Source of the DNA: an uncultured Fibrobacterota bacterium
GTDB taxonomy: Bacteria > Fibrobacterota > Chitinivibrionia > Chitinivibrionales > Chitinispirillaceae
NCBI GenBank assembly: GCA_903888815.1
Contig: CAISVC010000552.1
Span: 1 to 11,285 of the forward strand
DNA: 11,285 nucleotides
Direction: 5' to 3'
In this document: positions 1-6,627 of the stretch, one piece after another
Layout of the letters: every line of letters begins with the position of its first letter
Numbering within the stretch: position 1 is the first letter of the stretch
Program-made: the position numbers and the translations under genes
Notes under the pieces: generated by a model
The model's database searches: none
Told to the model about the DNA's origin: nothing
Seen by the model: only the letters and a program-made list of their open reading frames with translations

Positions 1-228
1 CCTTGGTATTATCCATTTCGGATTATCCATAATAACAATAATACATTATCCGTTATAGATAATCAAGTTTTTTGCTTGTTTACCTGCGCATATTTTGGGT
101 CGGACCCATGTAACCCCTTGTTTATTATAAAATTGGCTGCAAAATTTGACAAAAAAGGGATTCCCCGTATTTCTACGAGAAAGCCCTGCTCTGTAATGGC
201 GGAGAGGCAGAGATTCCCCGGAATGAAA

Positions 229-257
229 CAAAAAAGCCTGCCTTCGGAGAGGCAGGC
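229..257 (-). terminator. Intrinsic terminator after the Spy/CpxP-like gene
   Basis: Read on the minus strand, an 8-bp perfect stem (GCCTGCCT at 250-257 pairing with AGGCAGGC at 236-243) encloses a 6-base loop and is followed at once by six T residues. It begins 28 bases past the stop codon at 285. This is a classic rho-independent terminator and ends the sigma/membrane-protein/Spy-like unit. The T-run exists only on the minus strand, so termination in the other direction is unlikely. Confidence 0.88.
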
Positions 258-284
258 CCATTCGTCGAGAGAAGACAGATAAAT

Positions 285-773
285 TTACCTGTCATCCATG
301 TCGCCCATGCCTTGTCCGTGTCCTTCCTTGCCTTTTTTCATGTGCGGACCGACGCCTTCCGGTCCGGGCCCCTGCCACTCATGGTTTACCAGCTTCGAAA
401 ACTGTTCCGGCGTGAGAATCGCCTTGGCCTCAAGCAAGTGTTCGTGACGTTTCCGGATGAGCTGTTTATGGAGTTCCGCGAGCTGCGCCGCATAATCATC
501 CAGTGCGGCCTTTGAGGGTTTATCCTTCAACAGTTCCGATCTGACCTTATCTCTGATTCCTTTCATCTGCTCAAAGATCAGTTTCCCTTCCTTCCTCATT
601 TGCTTATGCTGCGCCTTCAATTTGGTCTGCTGATCCGGCGTTAATTTCAGATCGTTTATCATTTTCTGGAAAGGTCGTTGCATCATGGTATCGCCGGGCT
701 GAGCTGAAACGGCGAGGGGGGATACCATAAGTGAGCTTGCCATAAGTCCCAGCATAATTGACTTTTTCTTCAT
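285..773 (-). CDS. Spy/CpxP-family periplasmic protein (LTxxQ motif)
   Basis: This 162-residue protein has a Sec signal peptide: a KKK n-region, a hydrophobic core at about residues 6-22 and probable cleavage after VSA-24. The mature part is almost all charged helix and carries two LTPxQ motifs (residues 44-48 and 120-124), the hallmark of the Spy/CpxP/ZraP/CnrX group of periplasmic chaperones and stress sensors. The last 30 residues are rich in Gly, His, Met and Asp, which could bind metal; this is inferred from composition. A strong AAAGGAGG sits 5 bases before the ATG. It lies downstream of an ECF sigma gene and a small membrane protein, so it is likely either the periplasmic sensor of that switch or its target. 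The family call is firm; the ligand is unknown. Confidence 0.85.
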   Translation of the reverse strand: MKKKSIMLGLMASSLMVSPLAVSAQPGDTMMQRPFQKMINDLKLTPDQQTKLKAQHKQMRKEGKLIFEQMKGIRDKVRSELLKDKPSKAALDDYAAQLAELHKQLIRKRHEHLLEAKAILTPEQFSKLVNHEWQGPGPEGVGPHMKKGKEGHGQGMGDMDDR

Positions 774-861
774 ACAAACCTCCTTTGTGCAGGAAATTAT
801 TTATTACCCTTTTCCATTATCTCCTTCCCCCTAAACCTGCGGGAAGAAGTGAGGTGAGGGG

Positions 862-1155
862 TTATTCATCCTTCACTCCCTCATACAGCGCGTACGATTC
901 AGATTCCAGATCCTTGCCGGTCAGATAGTCATGCATTATCTGCAGGTCTTCAGCAACCTCAGGTGAAAGGTTACGCACAGTTTCTTTATGGGCGACAAGA
1001 ACGCCGACTGCGATGATGACCGTTGCAGCAAGCGCCAGAACGGTCCGTAGAAACAGCGTCTGCCGCCGGATTTTCCGGCGTACGTTTTCATAAAGATTGT
1101 GCGGGACCTCAGGCGCGCGGCCGAGTTCCTGATAAAATTCCTTCTCTGCTATCAT
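862..1155 (-). CDS. Small single-pass membrane protein, putative anti-sigma factor
   Basis: This 97-residue protein has an N-terminal segment of about 33 residues that is basic near the membrane (RRKIRR at 26-31), one clear transmembrane helix at about 34-55, and an acidic C-terminal tail of about 40 residues. By the positive-inside rule the N-terminus is cytoplasmic and the tail periplasmic, the topology of membrane anti-sigma factors. No zinc-type HxxxCxxC anti-sigma motif is present, so any sigma binding would be of another kind. Its ATG overlaps the sigma stop codon by 4 bases (ATGA), and AAGGAGG lies 7 bases upstream, so the two genes are translationally coupled. Anti-sigma function is inferred from position, size and topology, not from sequence similarity I can prove. 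Confidence 0.62.
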   Translation of the reverse strand: MIAEKEFYQELGRAPEVPHNLYENVRRKIRRQTLFLRTVLALAATVIIAVGVLVAHKETVRNLSPEVAEDLQIMHDYLTGKDLESESYALYEGVKDE

Positions 1156-1706
1156 GTGACCGCCTCCTTGAGAAGGGGCTTCCTGTCCACTATTGATTTA
1201 ATTTTATCTTTCATCCTTGACATCCTGGTCCGCAGCGATTCGGATGTTTTCCCGCTGATATCGGCGATCTCTTCAAAAGTCAATCCATCCACCTCTTTTG
1301 CGACAAGCAGAAACCGGTCCTCAATCGACAGCTCGCCGAGGATTTTATTTACAACCTCACCGGCCTCATAAGCATCAGCGAACGAGTGCGGGTCAGGCCG
1401 ATCATCTGATAACGGCGCCGTTGTTTTGTTATGGCGGGCCTGCGTCATCAGGAAACTTTTCGCCGCATTGAAGGCAATACGGTAAATCCAGGTCGAGAGC
1501 GATGAAGCTGCTTTATACGATTTCAAAGAGCGGTGGATGCGAACAAACGTCTCCTGCACGATTTCCTGAGCTGCATCACGGTCGTTTCCGGCAGTCCTGT
1601 AGACGATCCGCCATACGAAAGGGGCATAGTGTCCGTAGAGCCTCCGGAACGCCTTTTCATCCCCCCTGACCACCAGTTCTATGGTAACACGGTCACAATC
1701 GACCAT
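1152..1706 (-). CDS. ECF (sigma-70 family group 4) RNA polymerase sigma factor
   Basis: This 184-residue protein has the ECF two-domain plan. Region 2 spans about residues 17-88, with the helix containing AAQEIVQETFVRIHRS and the promoter-melting segment around STWIYRIAFNAAKSF. Region 4 spans about residues 122-173, with a helix-turn-helix around LTFEEIADISGKTSESLRTRMSRM. Length is normal for RpoE/SigW-like factors. A GGAG lies 9 bases before the ATG. It is followed by the membrane protein (4-base overlap) and then the Spy/CpxP-like gene, which suggests control by an envelope or metal signal. A sigma of this kind often transcribes its own operon, but I could not identify a convincing ECF promoter in the 78-bp gap upstream (1707-1784). 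Confidence 0.93.
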   Translation of the reverse strand: MVDCDRVTIELVVRGDEKAFRRLYGHYAPFVWRIVYRTAGNDRDAAQEIVQETFVRIHRSLKSYKAASSLSTWIYRIAFNAAKSFLMTQARHNKTTAPLSDDRPDPHSFADAYEAGEVVNKILGELSIEDRFLLVAKEVDGLTFEEIADISGKTSESLRTRMSRMKDKIKSIVDRKPLLKEAVT

Positions 1707-1784
1707 GCTTGATCGCTCCGCTGGTATTCAATTCGTTTCTCGAAATATTAGACTTGACAGGCAGAGGAAATGTTACGTGCTTAT

Positions 1785-2759
1785 TCACTCAAGCACCGCG
1801 CCTTTAACCAGATAATTTTTCACATAGTCCGCGACCGCGTTTTCCAGGCTCATGCACTCATGCCTGCATCCGGCCTTCCGGAGTTTCGCGAGATCGGCGC
1901 AGGTGAGATACTGGTATTTGTCCCTGATATTTTCCGGCATGGGGATATATTCGATATCCGGTTTTTTCCCTGCCGCGGCGAACAGCGCGCGGGCGATGTC
2001 GTTCCACGAGCGGGCAATTCCGGTGCCGATGTTGAAAATCCCGTTAATGTCGGGTTTTTCAAAAAAGAAAAGGGTCATGTCAAGGGCGTCTTTTATGTAG
2101 ATAAAATCCCTCTTCTGCTCGCCGTCGGCATACTCTTTCCGGTACGATTTGAAAAGCCGCATTGTTCCCTTGTCCCGCACTTCGGGATATGCCTTGTTGA
2201 TGACGCTGCGCATATCGCCTTTATGATACTCGTTGGGCCCGAACACGTTGAAATATTTAAGTCCCGCGATCTGCCTGAGCCAGCCTTTACGCAGGGCATA
2301 GCAGTCAAACAGCTGTTTGGAATAACCGTACATATTGAGCGGCCGCAGCGTGTAAAGGTGCTCCTCGCTGTCGGCATATCCCCGGCTGCCGTCGCCGTAC
2401 GTTGCCGCGCTCGAAGCGTATATCAGGCGGCAGCCCGGATGGCGCTCGCGCCACTCTCCGATCCGCAACGTATACCGGCAGTTGTTTTCCAGAAAGTAGT
2501 CGGCGTTTTTTTCCGTGGTCGATGAACAGGCGCCCATGTGAAAAACGGCTTCTATGGAATTCCCGAAATCGCCGCGCTCGAGCCGGGTGATGAATTCCTG
2601 CCGGTCCAGATAGCCGGAGAATTTGAGCGGGACCAGGTTCTTCCACGCTTCAGATTCATCCAGATGATCCACGACAAGAATGTCCGTAATGCTCTTCTGG
2701 TTCAGGCGCCATACGAGCGCGCTGCCGATGAACCCCGCACCGCCGGTAATGACGATCAT
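1785..2759 (-). CDS. hldD: ADP-L-glycero-D-manno-heptose 6-epimerase
   Basis: This 324-residue extended short-chain dehydrogenase converts ADP-D-glycero-D-manno-heptose to the L-glycero epimer, the donor for inner-core LPS heptose. The Rossmann motif GGAGFIG is at residues 6-12, the family signature GACSSTTE at 76-83, and the catalytic YxxxK is Y144/K148 in MYGYSK. A second lysine, K180 in NEYHKGDMRS, matches the second active-site lysine of HldD. YADGEQKRDFIYIKD (210-224) is typical of HldD. Length is close to the usual 310-330. It is the last gene of the nucleotide-sugar operon, 29 bases after the dehydrogenase, with only a weak GGGG before its ATG. The earlier heptose steps (gmhA, hldE) are not visible in this window. 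Confidence 0.93.
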   Translation of the reverse strand: MIVITGGAGFIGSALVWRLNQKSITDILVVDHLDESEAWKNLVPLKFSGYLDRQEFITRLERGDFGNSIEAVFHMGACSSTTEKNADYFLENNCRYTLRIGEWRERHPGCRLIYASSAATYGDGSRGYADSEEHLYTLRPLNMYGYSKQLFDCYALRKGWLRQIAGLKYFNVFGPNEYHKGDMRSVINKAYPEVRDKGTMRLFKSYRKEYADGEQKRDFIYIKDALDMTLFFFEKPDINGIFNIGTGIARSWNDIARALFAAAGKKPDIEYIPMPENIRDKYQYLTCADLAKLRKAGCRHECMSLENAVADYVKNYLVKGAVLE

Positions 2760-2788
2760 AGAAAGACCCCTTTTTTAAGGCCTGTTGA

Positions 2789-4033
2789 TTATTTCAATAC
2801 TTCCTTTATATCAAAAAGGACGCCGCCGGATTTAAGGAATTTTGAAAGGCCCTGACGGCCCATATCCAGAAACTGCCGGTGCTTTACCGCAAGCACAACG
2901 CCGTCGTAGCACCCGTTCGCCGGCCTGGCAACCGGCGACAGCCCGTATTCATGTTCCACCTCTCCGGGATCGGCGACAGGCTCCCACACGTCAATCTTCA
3001 CCCCGAATTCCCGAAGTTCGTTGATTATGTCGATGACCCTCGAATTGCGGATGTCAGGAACGTTCTCCTTGAAGGCGATGCCGAGCATTAATACTTTCGC
3101 GTCGCGAACGTTAATTCCTTTCCGGAGCATTAATTTAACGATCTCCCTGCCGAAATATCTGCCCATGGCGTCGTTGATCCGCCTTCCGGCCATGATAATC
3201 TGGGGGTGGTGGCCGATCTCCTCGGCTTTGTAGGCAAGGTAGTACGGGTCAACGCCGATGCAGTGGCCTCCGACAAGGCCGGGCTCAAAGGGGAGGAAAT
3301 TCCACTTTGTCTTTGCGGCGGCAAGCACCTCGGCCGTGGATATCCCCATTTTGTCGAAAATGATGCGGAGTTCGTTCATAAGCGCTATGTTGATGTCCCG
3401 CTGGGTGTTCTCGATGACTTTCGCCGCTTCCGCCACTTTTATCGACGGTGCCCGGTACACCCCGGCCTTGATTGCGGCGCCGTACACAAGGGCGATTGTT
3501 TCAAGGGATTCCGGCGTATCGCCGGAAACGACCTTGGTTATCCGGGAAACCGTATGCTCCCGGTCGCCCGGATTGATCCGTTCCGGCGAATAGCCGACAA
3601 AAAAATCCTTTTTCCATTGTAAGCCGCTTTCCTTTTCAAGGATGGGCACGCAGGTGTCTTCGGTCACGCCCGGATACACCGTGGACTCGTACACCACGAT
3701 CGTTCCCTTCCTCATGTTTTTACCGACAGTTTCCGAAGCCTTGACAATCGGCGTTAAATCGGGATTTTTGTGTTCGTCCACCGGCGTCGGTACCGCTACG
3801 ATAATAAATCCGGCTTTGCCGATTACTGCGGGATCGCTCGAATATTCGATGGTAACGCTTTTTAACGTAGCAGAATCGACCTCCCGGTTGGGATCGTCGC
3901 CTTTTTTCAGAATGGCGACCCGTTTCCCGTCGATGTCGAACCCGTACACCGTAAAATGTTTTGCGAGCTCGACGGCAAGCGGCAGTCCGACATACCCGAG
4001 GCCGACGACACCGATGGTTGTGTTTTTATCCAT
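2789..4033 (-). CDS. tviB: UDP-N-acetylhexosamine 6-dehydrogenase, TviB/WbpO type
   Basis: This enzyme oxidises C6 of a UDP-HexNAc to the uronic acid with two NAD+. The 414-residue protein has the N-terminal Rossmann motif GLGYVG at residues 11-16, the segment FFVGYSPERINPGDREHT in the N-terminal half, and the catalytic cysteine C258 in GGHCIGVDPYYL. The stretch KWNFLPFEPGLVGGHC and the following GHHPQIIMAGRRIND are characteristic of the TviB/WbpO clade (UDP-GlcNAc or UDP-GalNAc dehydrogenases) rather than WecC. The frame is open to an ATG at 4093, but I chose 4033: it has GGAG 5 bases upstream, starts just before the Rossmann strand, and avoids overlap with the preceding gene. Next to a UDP-GlcNAc 2-epimerase, ManNAcA synthesis is also possible. 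The substrate is uncertain; the family is clear. Confidence 0.92.
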   Translation of the reverse strand: MDKNTTIGVVGLGYVGLPLAVELAKHFTVYGFDIDGKRVAILKKGDDPNREVDSATLKSVTIEYSSDPAVIGKAGFIIVAVPTPVDEHKNPDLTPIVKASETVGKNMRKGTIVVYESTVYPGVTEDTCVPILEKESGLQWKKDFFVGYSPERINPGDREHTVSRITKVVSGDTPESLETIALVYGAAIKAGVYRAPSIKVAEAAKVIENTQRDINIALMNELRIIFDKMGISTAEVLAAAKTKWNFLPFEPGLVGGHCIGVDPYYLAYKAEEIGHHPQIIMAGRRINDAMGRYFGREIVKLMLRKGINVRDAKVLMLGIAFKENVPDIRNSRVIDIINELREFGVKIDVWEPVADPGEVEHEYGLSPVARPANGCYDGVVLAVKHRQFLDMGRQGLSKFLKSGGVLFDIKEVLK

Positions 4034-4083
4034 TGTTACTCCGCGCGTCAAAGGAGAAGGATTAAAATGGCAATCACAAAATA

Positions 4084-5220
4084 TTATCTGCAATAAATCG
4101 CTTTCAGTGCTTCGACGATTCTTTCACTTGCTTTTCCGTCCCAGAGTTCAGGAATGCCGCTGTCTTTCCATTCCCCCGCAACGGCTTTCAGGCCGGATTG
4201 AATGATTTTTTCCGCGTCGGTGCCGGTAACGACATTTGATCCGATCTCGACGGTAACCGGCCGCTCCGTGGTTTCCCGCATGGTAATGCACGGGATTTTA
4301 AGCGCCGTCGTCTCTTCCTGCATTCCTCCGCTGTCCGTAAGGACAAGGCAGGCGTCTTTCCACAAGTAAAGAAAATCGTCGTACCCGAGCGGCTCGGTGC
4401 GATACATTCCCTTTTCAAGAATACGGCGGCTGTCCGGCAGGGGAGGCGTGAGGCGCTCGAAACCGAAAGCATGGATATTTTTAAGCGTCCGCGGATGGCA
4501 GGGGAAAATAACGGGCGCTTTTTCCGCCAGTTTTGAAACCGCGTCAAGAACCCGTCTCAGGGTTTCCGCCGTGTCGACATTTGACGGCCGGTGCAGGGTC
4601 ATGCATATGTATTTCTGCGGGAGAAGGCATTTTATCGATTTTGCCAGATCCGATGGCGGCCTGTTTCCCATTTTAGAAAGCTGATACAGCAGGGTATCGA
4701 TCATCACATGGCCCACAAAATGGATTTTCGAAGCATCATGGCCTTCAGCGATGAGATTTTCAGTTCCTTCTTTTTCCGTTGTAAAAAAAAGGTCGGTGAT
4801 TGCGTCGGTGGCGATCCTGTTTATCTCTTCGGGCATCGACCGGTCGCGGGACCGCAGCCCCGCTTCGACATGGGCAAGATCGATACGGAGTTTTTTCGCC
4901 ACAAGCCCGGCGGCCACGGTCGAGTTGACGTCGCCCACGACGATGACGCAGTCCGGTTTTTCGCGCAGGCACAGCTCTTCGAACCGTATCATTATCTGCG
5001 CTGTCTGCACGGCATGGCTGCCTGACCCCACCTCCAGATTAAAATCCGGTTTTCCTATGCCGAGCGATGTAAAGAAGGACTCGGCCATGGCATAATCGTA
5101 ATGCTGTCCCGTATGAACGACAACACCCCGCAATCCGGCAGTACTGCGCAGCGCCCTGCACAACGGGGCGATTTTCATGAAGTTCGGCCGCGCGCCGGCA
5201 ACGAGAAAAAGTTTCTTCAT
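4084..5220 (-). CDS. wecB: UDP-N-acetylglucosamine 2-epimerase (non-hydrolysing)
   Basis: This 378-residue enzyme interconverts UDP-GlcNAc and UDP-ManNAc, feeding ManNAc or ManNAcA into surface polysaccharide. Its GT-B-like fold is indicated by GARPNFMK near the N-terminus (9-16), HTGQHYD (36-42), GDVNST (96-101), HVEAGLRS (117-124) and PEEINR (130-135). In the C-terminal half it has HPRT and LTDSGGMQEET, which bind the UDP and diphosphate. Length is normal for WecB/MnaA. Its ATG overlaps the stop of the upstream fusion gene by 4 bases (ATGA) and has no Shine-Dalgarno, so translation is probably coupled. The downstream dehydrogenase gene starts 50 bases after its stop. The product is secure; the final sugar depends on which hexosamine the dehydrogenase accepts. 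Confidence 0.94.
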   Translation of the reverse strand: MKKLFLVAGARPNFMKIAPLCRALRSTAGLRGVVVHTGQHYDYAMAESFFTSLGIGKPDFNLEVGSGSHAVQTAQIMIRFEELCLREKPDCVIVVGDVNSTVAAGLVAKKLRIDLAHVEAGLRSRDRSMPEEINRIATDAITDLFFTTEKEGTENLIAEGHDASKIHFVGHVMIDTLLYQLSKMGNRPPSDLAKSIKCLLPQKYICMTLHRPSNVDTAETLRRVLDAVSKLAEKAPVIFPCHPRTLKNIHAFGFERLTPPLPDSRRILEKGMYRTEPLGYDDFLYLWKDACLVLTDSGGMQEETTALKIPCITMRETTERPVTVEIGSNVVTGTDAEKIIQSGLKAVAGEWKDSGIPELWDGKASERIVEALKAIYCR

Positions 5221-6299
5221 AATTTAATATACGGTTCTATGGATTTGGCGCGGGAATGAGCATTGACAAATTCATCTCTGTTGTTGCGTGACAAAAACAG
5301 ATAGACGGCATAGCCGCCCCATCCTCCGCCGCAGTATTTACAGGCAAGACACGAATCGGGCTTCTTGAGCGGGTCCATGCCTTCCTCAATCTGCGCTTTG
5401 TAACTCATGCGTACGGCTTCGGCCAGTTTCTCCACACTTTCCAGCATCACGGCATCGGCCGCCGCCTGACCGGCCTCAACTATCAGATGGTAATTCCGTT
5501 TTGTATCGGCAATACCCGGCGTATCATGCGCCCGGTCGGTATACAGTACCGCCATACGGCCGTCAAGCATCCCGCCGCTCCGCTTGAAATGGAGCTCCGG
5601 ACGCAGTCCGCTTTTCCAGACGCACAGACCGGTTTCCTGGATGATCGCCGGGTCCTGCCAGCCGACACCCAGATCAAGCTCGCTCGTGACCCCGTCTTCT
5701 CCGTTCAGAAGCGCCCAGGCGCCGCTTCCGCCCAATCCGGAGCGTTTTTCATAATCCCATTTCTTTAAAGAAACCAATGGTGTTATTGCGCAATTTACTA
5801 TAAAGCCGCCCTTTCTGGAAAACCGCGGCACGTCCAGCCAGCCTCCGGCAAAATCGACCCTCAGGGGCGCTTCCTGCGGCGCACGGATCCATCTGACTAT
5901 TTTTGACGTTGATATCGGGGTGAAGCGGGGCGGTGTTTTCGGCAGAACGCGGTACGCTACGCCGGTTCGGGAGCATAATTCCCGTTTCAGTTCAGTATAG
6001 TGATCGTCTTCGGTGACGGCCAGAATATCCGGCCGGATCCGCAGGAAATGGTCTTTGAAATCCAGTCCCGGTTCAAGGTTCTGGCCGATCACGACATCGT
6101 CAACCATCTTCAGGGATTGAAGCAACGCCAGCTTATGCTCCTGCGGCAATGACGGCCTTCGTTTTTTATGCAGCCATAGTACCTCGTCCGAGGCGAAGCA
6201 CACGGTCAAATGGTCGCCGAGCGCTTTCGCCTCATTGAAAAATTGGACGTGACCGGCATGCAGGATGTCATAACATCCGGACACGAATACTTTTTTCAC
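5217..6299 (-). CDS. Nucleotidyltransferase / GHMP-type sugar kinase fusion
   Basis: This 360-residue two-domain protein starts with a cytidylyltransferase-like domain (residues 1-137). It has GCYDILHAGH at 8-17, containing the HxGH nucleotide-binding motif, and ISTSKI at 129-134. It resembles the nucleotidyltransferase half of HldE and glycerol-3-phosphate cytidylyltransferases. The second domain (about 145-360) is GHMP-kinase-like, with RVDFAGGWLD at 147-156, a Gly-rich phosphate loop GLGGSGAW at 188-195, GWQDP at 213-217 and CGGGWGG at 323-329. The domain order suggests phosphorylation of a sugar and its activation as an NDP-sugar in one protein. A heptose substrate is inferred from hldD in the same operon. 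The kinase half is compact, with only about 30 residues between its first two motifs. Start is GTG, with AAAGGAG 5 bases upstream. Substrate and nucleotide are unknown. Confidence 0.82.
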   Translation of the reverse strand: MKKVFVSGCYDILHAGHVQFFNEAKALGDHLTVCFASDEVLWLHKKRRPSLPQEHKLALLQSLKMVDDVVIGQNLEPGLDFKDHFLRIRPDILAVTEDDHYTELKRELCSRTGVAYRVLPKTPPRFTPISTSKIVRWIRAPQEAPLRVDFAGGWLDVPRFSRKGGFIVNCAITPLVSLKKWDYEKRSGLGGSGAWALLNGEDGVTSELDLGVGWQDPAIIQETGLCVWKSGLRPELHFKRSGGMLDGRMAVLYTDRAHDTPGIADTKRNYHLIVEAGQAAADAVMLESVEKLAEAVRMSYKAQIEEGMDPLKKPDSCLACKYCGGGWGGYAVYLFLSRNNRDEFVNAHSRAKSIEPYIKL

Positions 6300-6322
6300 G
6301 GTTGCTCCTTTACACGATTTCT

Positions 6323-6351
6323 TTTATACATGGTTATTTTCTTTGTTTAAA
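6323..6351 (-). promoter_or_regulatory. Candidate sigma-70 promoter of the nucleotide-sugar operon
   Basis: On the minus strand, TTTAAA (6346-6351, 4 of 6 to the -35 consensus) and TATAAA (6323-6328, 5 of 6 to the -10 consensus) are separated by exactly 17 bases, in the AT-rich gap ahead of the fusion gene. Transcription would start near 6316, leaving a short leader of about 17 bases that holds only the Shine-Dalgarno before the GTG at 6299. This is a pattern match only. The rest of the 123-bp gap (6300-6422) shows a CG-alternating stretch near 6360 and no gene. Confidence 0.4.
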
Positions 6352-6422
6352 GGGGTAAACGCGCGCGGGCTATTCTTTATCGGATTGAAGAATGCGAGCG
6401 ACCATACTTGAAAATTAAAACA

Positions 6423-6626
6423 TTACCTTTCAATTACGACACGCCTGCTCGGAGGGCGTTCGTCCATCAAAATAAAAACACCATGAGAATAACTGCCAGC
6501 GTCATCTTCGTTCGTGATTTGCGCCTGTTTGAGCCACAGGTTCCAATAAACCTCGAGTTCCTCATCCGATAGGTTCATAAGATCCAGGTCTTCTTCGCTC
6601 AGAAATTCATCTCGAAACTCATACAT
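6423..6626 (-). CDS. Small acidic protein, partner of the nucleotidyltransferase-like gene
   Basis: This 67-residue protein is strongly acidic over its first 30 residues (FLSEEDLDLMNLSDEELEVY), has a helical look, then has two Trp close together (VYWNLWLKQAQ), and ends basic with an Arg-rich tail. I recognise no family. The frame stays open to an ATG at 6689, but I chose 6626 because GAGGAGG lies 6 bases upstream and the longer start would sit inside the preceding gene. It begins one base after that gene's stop, so the two are surely co-translated. A small acidic product right behind a nucleotidyltransferase-fold gene suggests an antitoxin, chaperone or accessory subunit. This is inference from arrangement only. 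Confidence 0.7.
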   Translation of the reverse strand: MYEFRDEFLSEEDLDLMNLSDEELEVYWNLWLKQAQITNEDDAGSYSHGVFILMDERPPSRRVVIER

Positions 6627-6627
6627 A

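Noticed and set aside
8..51. Three copies of ATTATCC at 8, 22 and 45
   Set aside because: Seven-base AT-rich copies with uneven spacing (14 and 23) are too weak to call an iteron or operator at the window edge.
96..108. 13-bp palindrome TGGGTC-G-GACCCA
   Set aside because: Perfect but short and with no gene start nearby that it could control; it could be part of a signal for a gene left of the window.
146..174. Perfect TTGACA as a plus-strand -35 element
   Set aside because: No acceptable -10 hexamer at 16-18 bases and no plus-strand gene downstream.
46..282. Two overlapping open frames on opposite strands at the left edge
   Set aside because: Both run through the terminator hairpin and AT-rich repeats, show no family pattern, and have no convincing Shine-Dalgarno.
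1777..1796. 6-bp stem (GTGCTT/AAGCAC) over the hldD stop codon as a terminator
   Set aside because: The stem is short and there is no T-run after it on the minus strand.
1770..2525. 251-codon open frame on the plus strand across hldD
   Set aside because: It is the antisense shadow of hldD, whose motifs are unmistakable; the translated product has no recognisable domain.
4034..4093. Longer dehydrogenase start at 4093
   Set aside because: It would add 20 residues before the Rossmann strand and overlap wecB; the ATG at 4033 has a well-spaced GGAG.
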